Notes under the pieces: generated by a model
The model's input: the letters and a program-made list of their open reading frames with translations, nothing else
Database searches by the model: none
Told to the model about the DNA's origin: nothing
Shown here: in pieces, positions 28,687 to 38,722 of the stretch
Layout of the letters: each line of letters starts with the position of its first letter
Position numbering within the stretch: the first letter of the stretch is position 1
Translations under genes and position numbers: made by a program
Assembly (NCBI GenBank): GCA_963742955.1
Contig: CAVUOA010000009.1
Location: forward strand, 930,001 to 994,000
Direction of reading: 5' to 3'
Length of the DNA: 64,000 bases
Origin: CAVUOA01 sp963742955
GTDB taxonomy: Bacteria > Bacteroidota > Ignavibacteria > Tepidaquicellales > OLB5

Positions 28687-30288
28687 CTAATAATTTACTT
28701 TTGCTAATAACCAAACAAATCCCCATGTCCTGAACTCACCAATCCTGCCTCTAAATGTCAGGTCGGAGTTCTGAAAATTTGAAGATTGATTTTGGATTAG
28801 TGTAAAATTAGACTGCCAGCCTATAATATGGTCAACTTTTGTTTCTTTAATGTACTCCATGTTTCTTTTCTGAACCAAAGATTCATAACACTTTTTATTT
28901 ACAACTCCATCAAGGTTAACGATTTTGAGATTTTGGGCAAAATATCCAACAGCTCCGGACTGAGCACATCCGACGATAGTACCATCTTTGAAAGATTTGC
29001 TTACCCATAATCCAATATTCATATAACCGTTATTTAAATACTCTTTATCATAAAATAATCTTTTAAATTGCGGCTGTAATATAAGTGAAACTGCTACGAT
29101 TATTGGCAAAATCATATTTACCGCTTTTAATGCTTTTGGCTTGTCTATCAAATAATTCAAATAATCATGAACAAGCGTACAGTAAATAATCAGCAGCAAA
29201 ACTATGGGATAAAAATATCTTATGTAAAACCAATAACCGTATATATAAAAATTATACGCTGAAAACAACGCAAGCATTGAGAGCAAAAGAAAATTATTAT
29301 TTGAAAGCTTGGACAAAACGTTTTCTTTCAATTGTCCTTTCCAGAAAGGGATAATTAAAATAAGCAGAAGTATAAACAAAAATATCAGCACAGTATTGTT
29401 TTCAAAAATTATCTTCCATGAAGCCTGAAGAAGCAGAGAATACCAATCTGAAAATGTTGGCGCTTGCCCGTTTAATTGCGCAAGCGATTCTAAACGTACA
29501 GCTTTGCCGCTGATAGGAAATAAATCACCCGTATAAACAAATGAATATATCAGCCATGGAGAATAACATACAAACAGCCCGGCTGCAGCTATTAATAACT
29601 TTCGCAGTAATAGCTTATTCCCCTCTTTCTGCCTGAGACTATTAAAAAATGTAAAAACAAAAAAGCTTAAAGCCAGGAATAAATTATCGATTCTTGCAAG
29701 AGCAGCGCATCCGAGTATAACGCCCATTATCAGATACTGCTTTGGCTGAAATAATTCATTCCGTTTAATTTTTAAATAATAGTATAAACTTAGTATTATA
29801 AAGAATAAAGAAATGGAAGTTTCCAGGGCATTCAGTGTTGTAGCTATTATATAAGCATTAAGAACCCAAATAACCGACGCCAGAATTAACGGCGGAGCTG
29901 ATTTCAAATTTTCGGAAAGGAGTTTTAATAAAAAGAAAAGCGAAAGAGTATCAAAAATAATCAGAATAATAAGTGAAGCTTTTATTGGCGTTATCAAATC
30001 AGAATTAAAAACCATATAAACCGGAACCATTACAAACACATACAGAGGCTGGAAACCATTTGTATAATCAGCGCCGTACATTGGTCCCATCCCATTTGCA
30101 ATATTCTTAGCTAATGTAAGTGACAAATACGAATCGTCCGGAATGAAGATGCTGTCTATGTACTCAATCGGCTGAAGGGCGATATAAAGTTTAAAAAGAA
30201 AATTAACCAGCAAAATTGCTATTAATATTTTCTTGTTATTAAATATATTAACAGGTTCTTTTTTTGCGATTTCTTTATCTTGTTCCAA
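28687..30288 (-). CDS. GT-C / GT39-like membrane protein
   Basis: 533-aa polytopic protein with about ten to twelve hydrophobic helices. The first loop contains the acidic pair FIPDDSYLSLTLAKNIANGM followed by GADYTNGFQPLYVFV, the pattern of dolichyl/polyprenyl-phosphate-sugar-dependent transferases. A later helix has ARIDNLFLALSFFVF. The C-terminal tail is soluble (NLKIVNLDGVVNKKCYESL). It is related in architecture to 25003-26544 but distinct in sequence. It ends 21 bases from the convergent M23 gene. Confidence 0.75.
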   Translation of the reverse strand: MEQDKEIAKKEPVNIFNNKKILIAILLVNFLFKLYIALQPIEYIDSIFIPDDSYLSLTLAKNIANGMGPMYGADYTNGFQPLYVFVMVPVYMVFNSDLITPIKASLIILIIFDTLSLFFLLKLLSENLKSAPPLILASVIWVLNAYIIATTLNALETSISLFFIILSLYYYLKIKRNELFQPKQYLIMGVILGCAALARIDNLFLALSFFVFTFFNSLRQKEGNKLLLRKLLIAAAGLFVCYSPWLIYSFVYTGDLFPISGKAVRLESLAQLNGQAPTFSDWYSLLLQASWKIIFENNTVLIFLFILLLILIIPFWKGQLKENVLSKLSNNNFLLLSMLALFSAYNFYIYGYWFYIRYFYPIVLLLIIYCTLVHDYLNYLIDKPKALKAVNMILPIIVAVSLILQPQFKRLFYDKEYLNNGYMNIGLWVSKSFKDGTIVGCAQSGAVGYFAQNLKIVNLDGVVNKKCYESLVQKRNMEYIKETKVDHIIGWQSNFTLIQNQSSNFQNSDLTFRGRIGEFRTWGFVWLLAKVNY

Positions 30289-30403
30289 ATTATGAGGGAT
30301 TATTGATTAAGAATGGGTCTAATATATTATTTTAAAAAGATTTGGGAAAATTGCAGCTCATTCCTGCCTGCAGCAAGCCTTGCGGAATAATGCATTGCTT
30401 TAA

Positions 30404-31813
30404 TTACTCATCAACGATAGCGGTCATAATTTCAGCTTCGGCGGCCAACTCGCCCCCAAGACTGTTTTTGTATGCCCTGCCCTTGAGCTTAAAAATATTT
30501 CTTTTCTTATCAAGTACCTCGACTTCAAAGAAAAGCTGGTCACCCGGTATTACCTGTTTGCGGAATTTTGCTTTATCAATGGAGGTAAAATATGCCAGTT
30601 TGCCTTCGTAAGTATCAAGAAAGCTGAGAAGCAATATGCCGCCTGTCTGCGCCATTGCTTCAATTATTAATACACCCGGCATAACAGGTTTTTGCGGAAA
30701 GTGCCCCTGAAAGAAAGGTTCGTTAACGGTAACGTTTTTTACACCAACAATCCTTTTACCGACATCAAGTTCAACAATTTTATCAACAAGCAGGAAAGGA
30801 TAGCGGTGCGGGAGCATTTTTTTAATTGCATTTATGTCAAATACAACACCGTCTGTTTTAGTTGTGCTCAATTGATATTTCATTTTAAGTTTTTTCTGCT
30901 CATATAATTTTCTGAGCATTTTTACAAACTCAATATTCGCTTTGTGACCCGGGCGTGCAGCAAGTATATGACCTTTTATAGGAGCTCCAATCAGCGCCAT
31001 ATCACCTATTAAATCCAGAAGCTTGTGGCGCGCAGGTTCGTTTCTGTAACGGAGCTGGTTGTTGTTTAATATGCCGTTTTCGCCGAGAACAACGCTGTCT
31101 CTGATACCGAGCCTGCTCATCATAGCTTCAAGCTGGTCCTGCGAAAGCTCTCTGTCAACAATAACAACAGCATTATCGAACTTACCGCCTTTAATTAAGC
31201 CGCTGTCGTATAACTCTTCCACTTCATGGAGGAAACAGAAAGTTCTCGCTGGAGCAAACTCACTTGAAAACTCATTTTCAAGGCTGAAGAGTCCTGTATA
31301 TTGCGAGCCAAGCGCCGGGTTGCGGTAATCAATCATTACAGTCATTTTAAAATCATCAAGCGGCATAGCAACTATATCAACCTCGCTCTCATCATTGTGG
31401 TAATGAACCAGCTCATCTATAACGAGATAATCTTTCGGCGCATTTTGTTCTTTGAAGCCTGCTTCGAGCAGAATATCTACAAACGGTTTTGCACTGCCGT
31501 CAATTACGGGCGGTTCATTTGTTGTTAGCTCAACAACAATATTATCAATCTCACATCCCATTATAGCAGCAAGAACGTGTTCCACAGTTTTAACAGAAGC
31601 ATCGCCAACGGCAATAGTAGTGCCGCGCGATATATCCACAACGTGGTCTATATCAGCCAGTATTTCGGGAGAATCTTTCATATCCACTCTTTTAAACCTG
31701 ATTCCGTAATCTTCAGGAGCGGGTTTAAAAGTGAGGGTTGAATGGTTGCCTGTATGCAGGCCAATCCCCGTTATTGATGCTTCTTTAGCAATTGTTCTCT
31801 GTTTTGTCAGCAT
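30404..31813 (-). CDS. lpxC/fabZ: Bifunctional UDP-3-O-acyl-GlcNAc deacetylase / 3-hydroxyacyl-ACP dehydratase
   Basis: Fusion of 469 aa characteristic of Bacteroidota and relatives. Residues of about 1-305 are LpxC, the zinc deacetylase committing to lipid A synthesis: ITGIGLHTGNHSTLTF, the zinc ligand His in VKTVEHVLAAIMG, DGSAKPFVDILL, and the second ligand pair HKLLDLIGDMAL. Residues of about 320-469 are FabZ, the fatty acid dehydratase: LPHRYPFLLVDKI with catalytic His and GHFPQKPVMPGVLIIEAMAQ with catalytic Glu. Both use hydroxyacyl-ACP chemistry, which explains the fusion. It is immediately downstream of lpxD (6 bases) on the minus strand. lpxA, which often follows, is not in the window. 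Confidence 0.96.
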   Translation of the reverse strand: MLTKQRTIAKEASITGIGLHTGNHSTLTFKPAPEDYGIRFKRVDMKDSPEILADIDHVVDISRGTTIAVGDASVKTVEHVLAAIMGCEIDNIVVELTTNEPPVIDGSAKPFVDILLEAGFKEQNAPKDYLVIDELVHYHNDESEVDIVAMPLDDFKMTVMIDYRNPALGSQYTGLFSLENEFSSEFAPARTFCFLHEVEELYDSGLIKGGKFDNAVVIVDRELSQDQLEAMMSRLGIRDSVVLGENGILNNNQLRYRNEPARHKLLDLIGDMALIGAPIKGHILAARPGHKANIEFVKMLRKLYEQKKLKMKYQLSTTKTDGVVFDINAIKKMLPHRYPFLLVDKIVELDVGKRIVGVKNVTVNEPFFQGHFPQKPVMPGVLIIEAMAQTGGILLLSFLDTYEGKLAYFTSIDKAKFRKQVIPGDQLFFEVEVLDKKRNIFKLKGRAYKNSLGGELAAEAEIMTAIVDE

Positions 31814-31819
31814 TGTAGT

Positions 31820-32842
31820 TTATTTTTTTTGCTTGTTCTGTATTTCGTTAAAACGCTTTCGCAGGTCATCAATATTTTTTAATATTGCCTGCTGTTTAAG
31901 CTCATCTTTCTGAGGCTGGGCGCGGTAGCCGGAATAAATTCCCGGTTTTGTAATCGATTTGGAAACATTAGTGGCTGCTGTTAAAATTACTTCATCGCAA
32001 ATCTCAATATGACCTACTATACCGACCTTGCCTCCAATCATGCAGTTCTTTCCGATTTTAGTGCTTCCGGCAATCCCGGTCATTGCAGCAATAACCGTGT
32101 TTTCGCCGATAATAACATTGTGGGCAATTTGTATTTGGTTATCCAGCTTCACACCTTTTCCGATGATGGTTTCGCCTAATGTAGCCCTGTCGATAGTACA
32201 GTTGCTGCCAATTTCCACATTATCTTCAATTACCACAATTCCTTTCTGGGGAATTTTTTTAAACGTACCGTCTTCATTTTTTGCATGTCCGAATCCGTCA
32301 CTGCCTATTACAGTACCGGAATGGATAATTACGTTTTTCCCGATTTTACACCCCTGGTAAACTGATACATTAGGATATATTAGAGTATCATCACCAATTT
32401 CGACGCCCGCCAGTATAATTGTACCCGGCAGTATTCTTACTCTTTTCCCGACTTTGCATTTTTCACCTATGAAACAGTGCGCGCCAATACGAACTTCTTC
32501 TTTAGAAATAACAGCAGTATCGGAAATCATGGCAGTTGCGGCAACGCCTATTTCCTGAAGTTCGGTTTTGGGTGAAAAATAATCCAGTATATCAAGAAAC
32601 GCAAGGTAAGGGTCATCAACTATAACAAGCGATATTTTCTTTTTGACCGGCGGTTTAAATCTTTTTGATACAATAATAGCACCTGCATTGGTGCTATTAT
32701 AAAATTTTTCATAAATCGGGTTAGCAATAAAGGTAATTTCATCACGCCTGGCAAACTCGATTTTGCCTACGTTGTTGATTTCTATTTCGCTCTCTCCTGC
32801 TATCTCCCCTTTGACAAGTTTGGCTATTTCGGTTAATTTCAT
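31820..32842 (-). CDS. lpxD: UDP-3-O-(3-hydroxyacyl)glucosamine N-acyltransferase
   Basis: Adds the N-linked hydroxyacyl chain in lipid A synthesis. The 340-aa protein has an N-terminal uridine-binding domain (LTEIAKLVKGEIAGESEIEI), then a left-handed beta-helix of hexapeptide repeats (about 100-310). The catalytic His is in QIAHNVIIGENTVIAAMTGI. The C-terminal helix LKQQAILKNIDDLRKRFNEI is typical and forms the trimer top. It lies between ompH and lpxC/fabZ with gaps of 15 and 6 bases, so it is part of one envelope operon. Confidence 0.96.
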   Translation of the reverse strand: MKLTEIAKLVKGEIAGESEIEINNVGKIEFARRDEITFIANPIYEKFYNSTNAGAIIVSKRFKPPVKKKISLVIVDDPYLAFLDILDYFSPKTELQEIGVAATAMISDTAVISKEEVRIGAHCFIGEKCKVGKRVRILPGTIILAGVEIGDDTLIYPNVSVYQGCKIGKNVIIHSGTVIGSDGFGHAKNEDGTFKKIPQKGIVVIEDNVEIGSNCTIDRATLGETIIGKGVKLDNQIQIAHNVIIGENTVIAAMTGIAGSTKIGKNCMIGGKVGIVGHIEICDEVILTAATNVSKSITKPGIYSGYRAQPQKDELKQQAILKNIDDLRKRFNEIQNKQKK

Positions 32843-32857
32843 TCTGCCTGAGGGTAG

Positions 32858-33373
32858 TTACATACTTTCAAGTTTCTTGATAACTTTCTGCGTAAGGTCA
32901 TACTTTTCGTTCATATACAGCATAAGCATCTGTGTACTCCGGTCGAAGACGAAATCATAATCGCCATCCTTTGCAACATCCTGAATAGCTTTAAAAACTT
33001 TATCCTGAACAGGCTTCATCAGTTCGGTCTGCTTTTGGAAATATTCACCGTTCTCACCAAACTTTGAAAGCTTGTAATCGCTGATTTTCTTTTCAAGAGC
33101 CTTGATTTCATCTTCTTTTTGTTTTTTAATGCTTTCAGTCAGTATCAGTTTTTTCTTTTCAAAATCCTCTTTTACAAGATTCAGGCTGTCATTCATTTGC
33201 TGAACTTCATTCTTCCACGCCGATACAAGATTATCAAGGTTTGTCTGGGCGTCTTTAGCGTCCTGCATTCCATCTATAATAACTTTCGAATCAACGTAAC
33301 CTATTTTCGCCTGGGCAAATACCTCTGCTGATAAAAATAATAACGCAATTACGAGAAATGCCCTGTTTTTCAT
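32858..33373 (-). CDS. OmpH/Skp-family periplasmic chaperone, copy 2
   Basis: 171 aa with signal peptide MKNRAFLVIALLFLSAEVFA followed by QAKIGYVDSKVIIDGMQDAK, the Skp head, and a long charged coiled coil (about 45-115). The C-terminus AIQDVAKDGDYDFVFDRSTQ is the second half of the head domain. By family it forms trimers that hold unfolded outer-membrane proteins between Sec and BamA. It is the second of two adjacent skp-like genes in the bamA-lpxD block. Confidence 0.9.
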   Translation of the reverse strand: MKNRAFLVIALLFLSAEVFAQAKIGYVDSKVIIDGMQDAKDAQTNLDNLVSAWKNEVQQMNDSLNLVKEDFEKKKLILTESIKKQKEDEIKALEKKISDYKLSKFGENGEYFQKQTELMKPVQDKVFKAIQDVAKDGDYDFVFDRSTQMLMLYMNEKYDLTQKVIKKLESM

Positions 33374-33404
33374 TTTAGATATATTTAATGTAAAATAAAG
33401 TGAT

Positions 33405-33959
33405 TTATTTCAGCTTATCCAGCACCTTAAAAGTAATATCCATTTCCTTATCACCATACAATACAGCGTCTCCGGTCTTATCAAGCACTAAATTGTACTT
33501 CAGCTCTTTGGCAACATCACCGATGACTTTAATTATCTTTTCCTTGACAGGTTTAAAAAGGTCTGCCTGTGTGCTTACCAGTATCTGCTGAACCTGCTGT
33601 TTATAATCGTATAGGTCCTGCTCCTGTTTCTGGATATCAACCTGCATTGAGCCGAGGTCTGACTCAAGCTGTTTTACCTGGTCTTCAGTCAGCTTACCGG
33701 CTTCCAGCTGTTTCTGTGCATCTGCATATTTGGTTTTAAAGTCATCAGCTTTTGTTTTAAGGTCCGATTCTCTGGTATTAACAGTATCAAGATACTGTTT
33801 CTGCAAGTCTTCAAGCTTTTTCTGCACTTCCTGAGCTTCAGGAAGCTGTTTTATAATTACATCGCTGTCTACATAAGCAATTTTTGACTGAGCGCTGCAA
33901 TAATTAAATGCAGGGGCTGAAAACAATAATAACACTGCTAAAATTAATGTCTTTCTCAA
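33405..33959 (-). CDS. OmpH/Skp-family periplasmic chaperone, copy 1
   Basis: 184 aa. Signal peptide MRKTLILAVLLLFSAPAFNY, mature start QSKIAYVDSDVIIKQLPEAQ, a coiled coil of about 40-125 rich in Lys, Glu and Gln, and the C-terminal head piece VAKELKYNLVLDKTGDAVLY. It shares the Skp architecture with the gene 31 bases downstream, from which it has diverged. Both follow bamA, as is usual in this phylum. Confidence 0.9.
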   Translation of the reverse strand: MRKTLILAVLLLFSAPAFNYCSAQSKIAYVDSDVIIKQLPEAQEVQKKLEDLQKQYLDTVNTRESDLKTKADDFKTKYADAQKQLEAGKLTEDQVKQLESDLGSMQVDIQKQEQDLYDYKQQVQQILVSTQADLFKPVKEKIIKVIGDVAKELKYNLVLDKTGDAVLYGDKEMDITFKVLDKLK

Positions 33960-34066
33960 TATATTTCTCCTTCGAATTTTATTTATTAATCAAAAATTTT
34001 GAGTACAATACTATTTTCACAACCCGAATTTACACGGCTTATGTAATTTAATTAAAAATAATTAAA

Positions 34067-36439
34067 CTAAAATCCGCGTCCGAACTGGAAATGAAACAGC
34101 CATGACGGGTCCTGTCCGTCAACAATCTTCCTGTCAAAACCGTAACCAAGGTCAAACCCGATTATTCCAACTGCCGGAAGCTGTAGCCTTACTCCGAAAC
34201 CAACCGACCTTCTCAGGTCAAAAAGGTTAGCCTGCTTAAAAGTTGGCCATACATTACCAGCTTCACCGAATAAGGAAACAAATATCGGGATAGGGTCAAG
34301 AGATACCGCATACCTCAGTTCTACACCGTATTTCAATAATACTCTGCCCCCGATTTCCGCTCCTGATAAATTAAGAGGACCTATAGTTCTGTCATCATAT
34401 CCTCTGAGAGCAACAGTATTATAAGCAAGCCCGCTTCCGCCCATAAAGAAATATTCGTTTGGCGGAATATAACCGTCACTTGCAAGACTGCTTATGGATT
34501 CAAAAAGCATATTAGAAGTTAAAACCAGCTTACCGGAATTATCAAGCCTGTTGAATGATTCTGCACTGAATGTTTCTTTGTGAAAGCTGATGCTGCCGAT
34601 TACATTTGCGCCGGCCAGTTCTTCGCCCAAAGATACTCTTGAGCCTATGCTTGGAAATATAGGGTTGTCTGTTGAATTCCTTGAAATTGTCATACCAAGG
34701 CTGAGCTGGCTTCTGACGCCTTCTTCGTAATATCCGCCCCCGTTGATAACCTGAGTTCTTTGAAATTTCAGAAACCAGTCTCCCCTGAAATAATCATCAG
34801 GCCAGCGCAGCCTTCTGCCGAGGCTTGCGGTTGCACCGGTTTCTCTTATTGAATAAGTGTAATTCTGCTCTGTATCAAATAAGTTCAAACCTACCGAAGT
34901 CGGCGTATCGAATAACCATGGTTCTGTAAATCCAAGGCTGAAAGTTCTGTATGTGCCGCTTGAACCGAAATCCCATTGAAAGCTTAATATTTGTCCTGCG
35001 CCTCCTGAAAAGGGGTCGAGAATATCAAAATTATTAAATACAAGCCCAACACTGCCGGAAACACCAAACGTCTGGCTCCAGCCAACAGACGCGTTGAGCT
35101 GGTCTGACGAACGTTCTTCAAGCGAGTATATCAAATCAACCGTACTGTCATTTCTCTGGTTAAAATCATAGCTCATTGTTTCGGGATTAAAATAATTAAG
35201 TGAAGATAGCTGTCTGAGGCTTCTGATTAAATCTCCCCTGTTAAAATACTGCGAGGGGATTGTATAAAGCTCTCTCCTAATTATTTTATCCTGGGTTTTT
35301 GTATTTCCTGTAATATTAATGAGCCCGATTTTATACTGCCTGTTTTCCTGAATCTTTATAGTAATATCTACTTTGTTCTTGCCAACATCTTTTTCATCAA
35401 CATCTGCATTATAGCCCAGGTACCCGTTATCGAGATATAACGATGCAACATCAGACTGCTGTTCGTTGCCTCTAAGGTTCTGCTCAAATTTCTTTACGTT
35501 ATATATATCACCCGGTTTAAAATCCAGACGGGCAAGAAGAAGCGAATCTTTATAGATTTTGTTCCCTTCAAATTTTATATTATTTATCCTGTAGCGCGGA
35601 CCTTCTTTCACTTTTATCTTTATATCCATATCTTCTTTATCTGCGCTGTACTTAAAAGTATCGCTTTCAATCGAGGCATCCTTATATCCCTTTTCATGAT
35701 AGTAATCCAAAATCAGAAGCTTATCTTTTTCATAGTTTTCTTTATTAAAGCGCGCTTTATCCCAGAATTTCCACCATTTGCGCTCGGATGTTTCATCCAT
35801 TGCGCCTCTTAAGTCATCGGAAGAAACTTTCTTATTACCCTCAAAAGAAATTTTTTCAACGCTGATTTTATTTCCTTCCACAATTTTTACCCTGAGCTGC
35901 GCTTCGTTATAGCTGTTAACAAACTGGTCTACTTTCACTGTTGCAAGCGGGTAGCCTTCGTCTATATACATCTTTTCTATATTGTACTCAATATCTTTTA
36001 CAGTCTGGGGGGTAATAACCTGTCCTTTTGCAAGAGGAATTTTTTCATCAAGGTCTTTATCGCTGAACTCATCATTGCCGTCAAATTTTATATTATCCAG
36101 CCTGGGAAGCTCTTTTACTTTAATTACCAGGTAAATATCTGTTCCGACTTTTTTATCAACCAATATTTGTATATCCGAAAAAAGTCCCAGGTTCCACAAT
36201 CTCATAATTGCGTCACGTGTATCATCTGACGGAATGGAAATCTCCGAGCCTATTTTCAAACCGCTGTTAGCTATAATTGTTTTAGAGTCGTAAAACTGGT
36301 TGCCTTCGGTAGATATTGCCAGAATTTTATAAGTGGCAGGTCCCTGGTCTTCCTGGGCGTGAACAATGCCGGCAGGGATAAACATAAAAAGCAATAATAA
36401 GAAGATAACGGAAGCTGATTCTATTTTTTTTAACTGCAT
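34067..36439 (-). CDS. bamA: Outer membrane protein assembly factor BamA
   Basis: Central beta-barrel of the outer-membrane protein insertion machine, 790 aa. A signal peptide (FLLLLFMFIPAGIVHAQE) is followed by five POTRA domains over about 30-430: YKILAISTEGNQFYDSKTII, LDNIKFDGNDEFSDKDLDEK, VEKISFEGNKKVSSDDLRGA, INNIKFEGNKIYKDSLLLAR, IGLINITGNTKTQDKIIRRE. A C-terminal 16-strand barrel ends in DPSWLFHFQFGRGF with a terminal aromatic residue. The barrel holds an Omp85-like LRGYDDRTIGP (VRGF-type loop motif). Its ATG overlaps the uppS stop by one base (TAATG on the minus strand), so the two are coupled. Confidence 0.96.
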   Translation of the reverse strand: MQLKKIESASVIFLLLLFMFIPAGIVHAQEDQGPATYKILAISTEGNQFYDSKTIIANSGLKIGSEISIPSDDTRDAIMRLWNLGLFSDIQILVDKKVGTDIYLVIKVKELPRLDNIKFDGNDEFSDKDLDEKIPLAKGQVITPQTVKDIEYNIEKMYIDEGYPLATVKVDQFVNSYNEAQLRVKIVEGNKISVEKISFEGNKKVSSDDLRGAMDETSERKWWKFWDKARFNKENYEKDKLLILDYYHEKGYKDASIESDTFKYSADKEDMDIKIKVKEGPRYRINNIKFEGNKIYKDSLLLARLDFKPGDIYNVKKFEQNLRGNEQQSDVASLYLDNGYLGYNADVDEKDVGKNKVDITIKIQENRQYKIGLINITGNTKTQDKIIRRELYTIPSQYFNRGDLIRSLRQLSSLNYFNPETMSYDFNQRNDSTVDLIYSLEERSSDQLNASVGWSQTFGVSGSVGLVFNNFDILDPFSGGAGQILSFQWDFGSSGTYRTFSLGFTEPWLFDTPTSVGLNLFDTEQNYTYSIRETGATASLGRRLRWPDDYFRGDWFLKFQRTQVINGGGYYEEGVRSQLSLGMTISRNSTDNPIFPSIGSRVSLGEELAGANVIGSISFHKETFSAESFNRLDNSGKLVLTSNMLFESISSLASDGYIPPNEYFFMGGSGLAYNTVALRGYDDRTIGPLNLSGAEIGGRVLLKYGVELRYAVSLDPIPIFVSLFGEAGNVWPTFKQANLFDLRRSVGFGVRLQLPAVGIIGFDLGYGFDRKIVDGQDPSWLFHFQFGRGF

Positions 36440-37221
36440 TAACCCTTGGTTTTCTTTTGAATTTGTTTTGTGGTCATACCGAACCTTCGTTCTCTGCCCT
36501 GGTACTCTCTTATTGCCTGGTAGAGATTCTCTCTTCTGAATACAGGCCAGAATGTACTGTCAATATAGAGTTCGGTATATGCAAGTTCCCACAATAAAAA
36601 GTTGCTGATTCTGTAATCCCCGCCTGTTCTTATTAAAAGGTCGGGGTCGGGAATATCTTTAGTAACAAGGTAATCTTTAAATGTCCTTTCGTTTATTTCA
36701 TCAAGAGTTATTTTTCCTTTTTGATAATCTATACACGAACTTTTCACGGCATTAATAATATCCCACCTGCCGCTGTAGCTGAGAGCAAGCACAAGCGTCA
36801 TGAGCTTATTATTTTTAGTTTTATCTATTGCATCATTAAGCTCGTGAAGTACTCTATCAGGGAGTGTACTCATATCACCCACGGCAACAAGCCTTACATT
36901 GTTTTGATGAAGTTTATCGGTCTCATCACGAAGAGCTTTAATCAGCAGGCGCATCAGGACAGTAACTTCTGATTTTGGTCTCCTCCAGTTTTCGGTTGAA
37001 AACGTATATAAAGTCAGGTATTTAATTCCCAGCTGGCCTGAAGCCTCAACAATATCTCTTACAGAACTAACGCCTTCCCTGTGTCCGAAGGTTCTCTGTT
37101 TATGTTTCTGTTCTGCCCATCGCCCGTTGCCATCCATTATAATTGCAACATGATGCGGTATTTCACCGGTTTTCTTCAGAATTTCCTGGCGTTTTCTATC
37201 CTCCGGGGATGGTTCTTTCAA
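36439..37221 (-). CDS. uppS: Isoprenyl transferase (undecaprenyl diphosphate synthase)
   Basis: cis-Prenyltransferase making the C55 lipid carrier for peptidoglycan and LPS sugars; cytoplasmic and membrane-associated. 260 aa. The family signatures are present: HVAIIMDGNGRWAEQK (catalytic Asp), HREGVSSVRDIVEA, LYTFSTENWRRP, and the C-terminal block DPDLLIRTGGDYRISNFLLW. It is the first gene of the minus-strand block uppS-bamA-ompH-ompH-lpxD-lpxC/fabZ, so the operon promoter should be near 37222-37300. Confidence 0.96.
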   Translation of the reverse strand: MKEPSPEDRKRQEILKKTGEIPHHVAIIMDGNGRWAEQKHKQRTFGHREGVSSVRDIVEASGQLGIKYLTLYTFSTENWRRPKSEVTVLMRLLIKALRDETDKLHQNNVRLVAVGDMSTLPDRVLHELNDAIDKTKNNKLMTLVLALSYSGRWDIINAVKSSCIDYQKGKITLDEINERTFKDYLVTKDIPDPDLLIRTGGDYRISNFLLWELAYTELYIDSTFWPVFRRENLYQAIREYQGRERRFGMTTKQIQKKTKG

Positions 37222-37437
37222 GTCTTAATTATCAATATATTTTAATTCCCGCACTGATTTGGGTTTCACCGTATGCGGGTTGATTCCTGTTATTTACAGA
37301 CCTCAAGTTAATTTTTAATGAGTAAAAATGCAATTAATAAATGAGGGCGATAAGAATGCTTAAATATGAGTGAAATAATGAATAAATATATTAAAATTAG
37401 GTTTTATTTTACCACTGAAAACGCAAAAGACTATTTT

Positions 37438-38066
37438 TCATCTTTTCAGGACTTTAACAGCAATATCATCACCTAACCCCAGAATTGCAAGCTGAATAAC
37501 AAACTCCGCTATTGGTTCAAGATATCTTGCATTAGTTAGCGGACCGGAATCAACCGCTTCAAATCCGATATCTTCAGCTAATTTCTTTACAACGGATTTT
37601 GCTTCTTCATCATCACCGCAGTAATAAACATCGGCAGGAGTTCCTTTAAATTTAATATTGCCCGATTTAAGAACCGGAGCGGATATAGTATTAAAGCCTT
37701 TACAATCTTTGCTTCGGGAATGAGTTTGGCAGCTTCTTCTGAAGCCGATGTTTCGAAACCTAACAGAAGCCCTTTTACATCCGGGGTAAGAGGATTTATA
37801 AGGTCAATTACAATTTTATTTTTAAAAGAGCCGCCTTTGCTTATAACATCTTTTAATGATTCATACGGGAATGCAAATACAACCACATCGCCGTAAGCAG
37901 CAGCATCTGCAGTTGAACCTGTTACAACGTTATGACCGATAGATTTTGCAACTTCGGCAGTTTGTTCAGGGGAAGTTGATGTAAGTAAAATATTATGTCC
38001 TTTTTCAGCCCAGAGCCTTGCAAGCGAGCCGCCCATGTTTCCGGAACCAATTATACCTATTTTCAT
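37438..38066 (-). CDS. NADPH-dependent F420 reductase-like oxidoreductase (frame break)
   Basis: Rossmann-fold protein: MKIGIIGSGNMGGSLARLWA is the NADP-binding start, followed by GDVVVFAFPYESLKDVI and VIDLINPLTP, as in F420:NADP oxidoreductase-like proteins. The initial frame ends at 37587. Adding one base at about 37694 (KALIL versus KAFNTI) restores the conserved continuation AFNTISAPVLKSGNIKFKGT, then PADVYYCGDDEEAKSVVKKL, to a stop at 37438-37440, about 209 aa. This is the only break in the window of the missing-base type. The substrate is unknown; many members do not use F420. Confidence 0.8.
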
Positions 38067-38150
38067 ATTATTATAGAAATATTAATTTGCTCAAATTAAC
38101 TTATTGGAAAAGATTAATAAAAGGCAAAAAAAAATTGTACATAACCATAA

Positions 38151-38180
38151 AAAAACCGCCTTCAGGAAACCTCAGGCGGT
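38151..38180 (-). terminator. Terminator downstream of YHS-type protein
   Basis: Arms ACCGCCT / AGGCGGT (38155-38180) with a run of A on the left of the plus strand, giving a U-tract on the minus strand. It lies 23 bases past the stop of 38203-38626. Confidence 0.85.
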
Positions 38181-38202
38181 ATTTACGAAAAATCACTCTG
38201 AA

Positions 38203-38626
38203 TTATTTCGAATCTTCTTTATTCAGATACTTCTGCGGGTCATTTTCAAATTTCTCTTTGCAGTGCGAACAGCAGAAATAATATTTCACGTTATCCACAA
38301 CCGTAAAATTTTCTTTAGAAGCCGATTCACCCGATACCGGGCATTTAAGCTCACCCTTGATATAATTCATCGGTTCAGCTTTAAACTTCTTTACGCAGTT
38401 TTTGCAGCAAAACTTGTAGGTTGTGCCAAGATAACTGTATTCAACACCTTCACCGGGGGCAATGGTTTCACCTGATACAGGACATACTTCATTCGTCGGA
38501 GCTACCTGGGTATTATCGGTTGCATCAGGTTTGCACAGTTGAATTTGCATCTGTCTGGCTGTAAGAAAAATTTGTGAAAGCAATAAATGAAGCTGACACA
38601 AAAGCTAACATAATTAGTTTTTTCAT
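38203..38626 (-). CDS. Small secreted protein with two YHS-like metal-binding domains (frame break)
   Basis: The start is placed at 38626: an ATG opening a clear signal peptide MKKLIMLAFVSASFIAFTNF, then SYSQTDANSTVQ. One extra base in the TTT at 38530-38532 (plus strand) throws it out of frame, and the reading resumes PDATDNTQVAPTNEVCPVSG. Two similar units follow, CPVSGETIAPG...YKFCCKNCVKKFKAEP and CPVSGESASKE...YYFCCSHCKEKFENDP. Each has CPVSG plus CCxxC, the YHS/TRASH-type pattern that binds heavy metals. Repaired length is about 140 aa, exported to the periplasm or beyond. Metal handling is inferred, not shown. Confidence 0.75.
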
Positions 38627-38722
38627 ATATAAAGGCATTTGATTTTATTTATAGAAACGAATTAAAAAATATTTTGTCATGTGGTTTAACCCTGACAGGA
38701 AAGCTAAAGTTCCTGTATTCTT

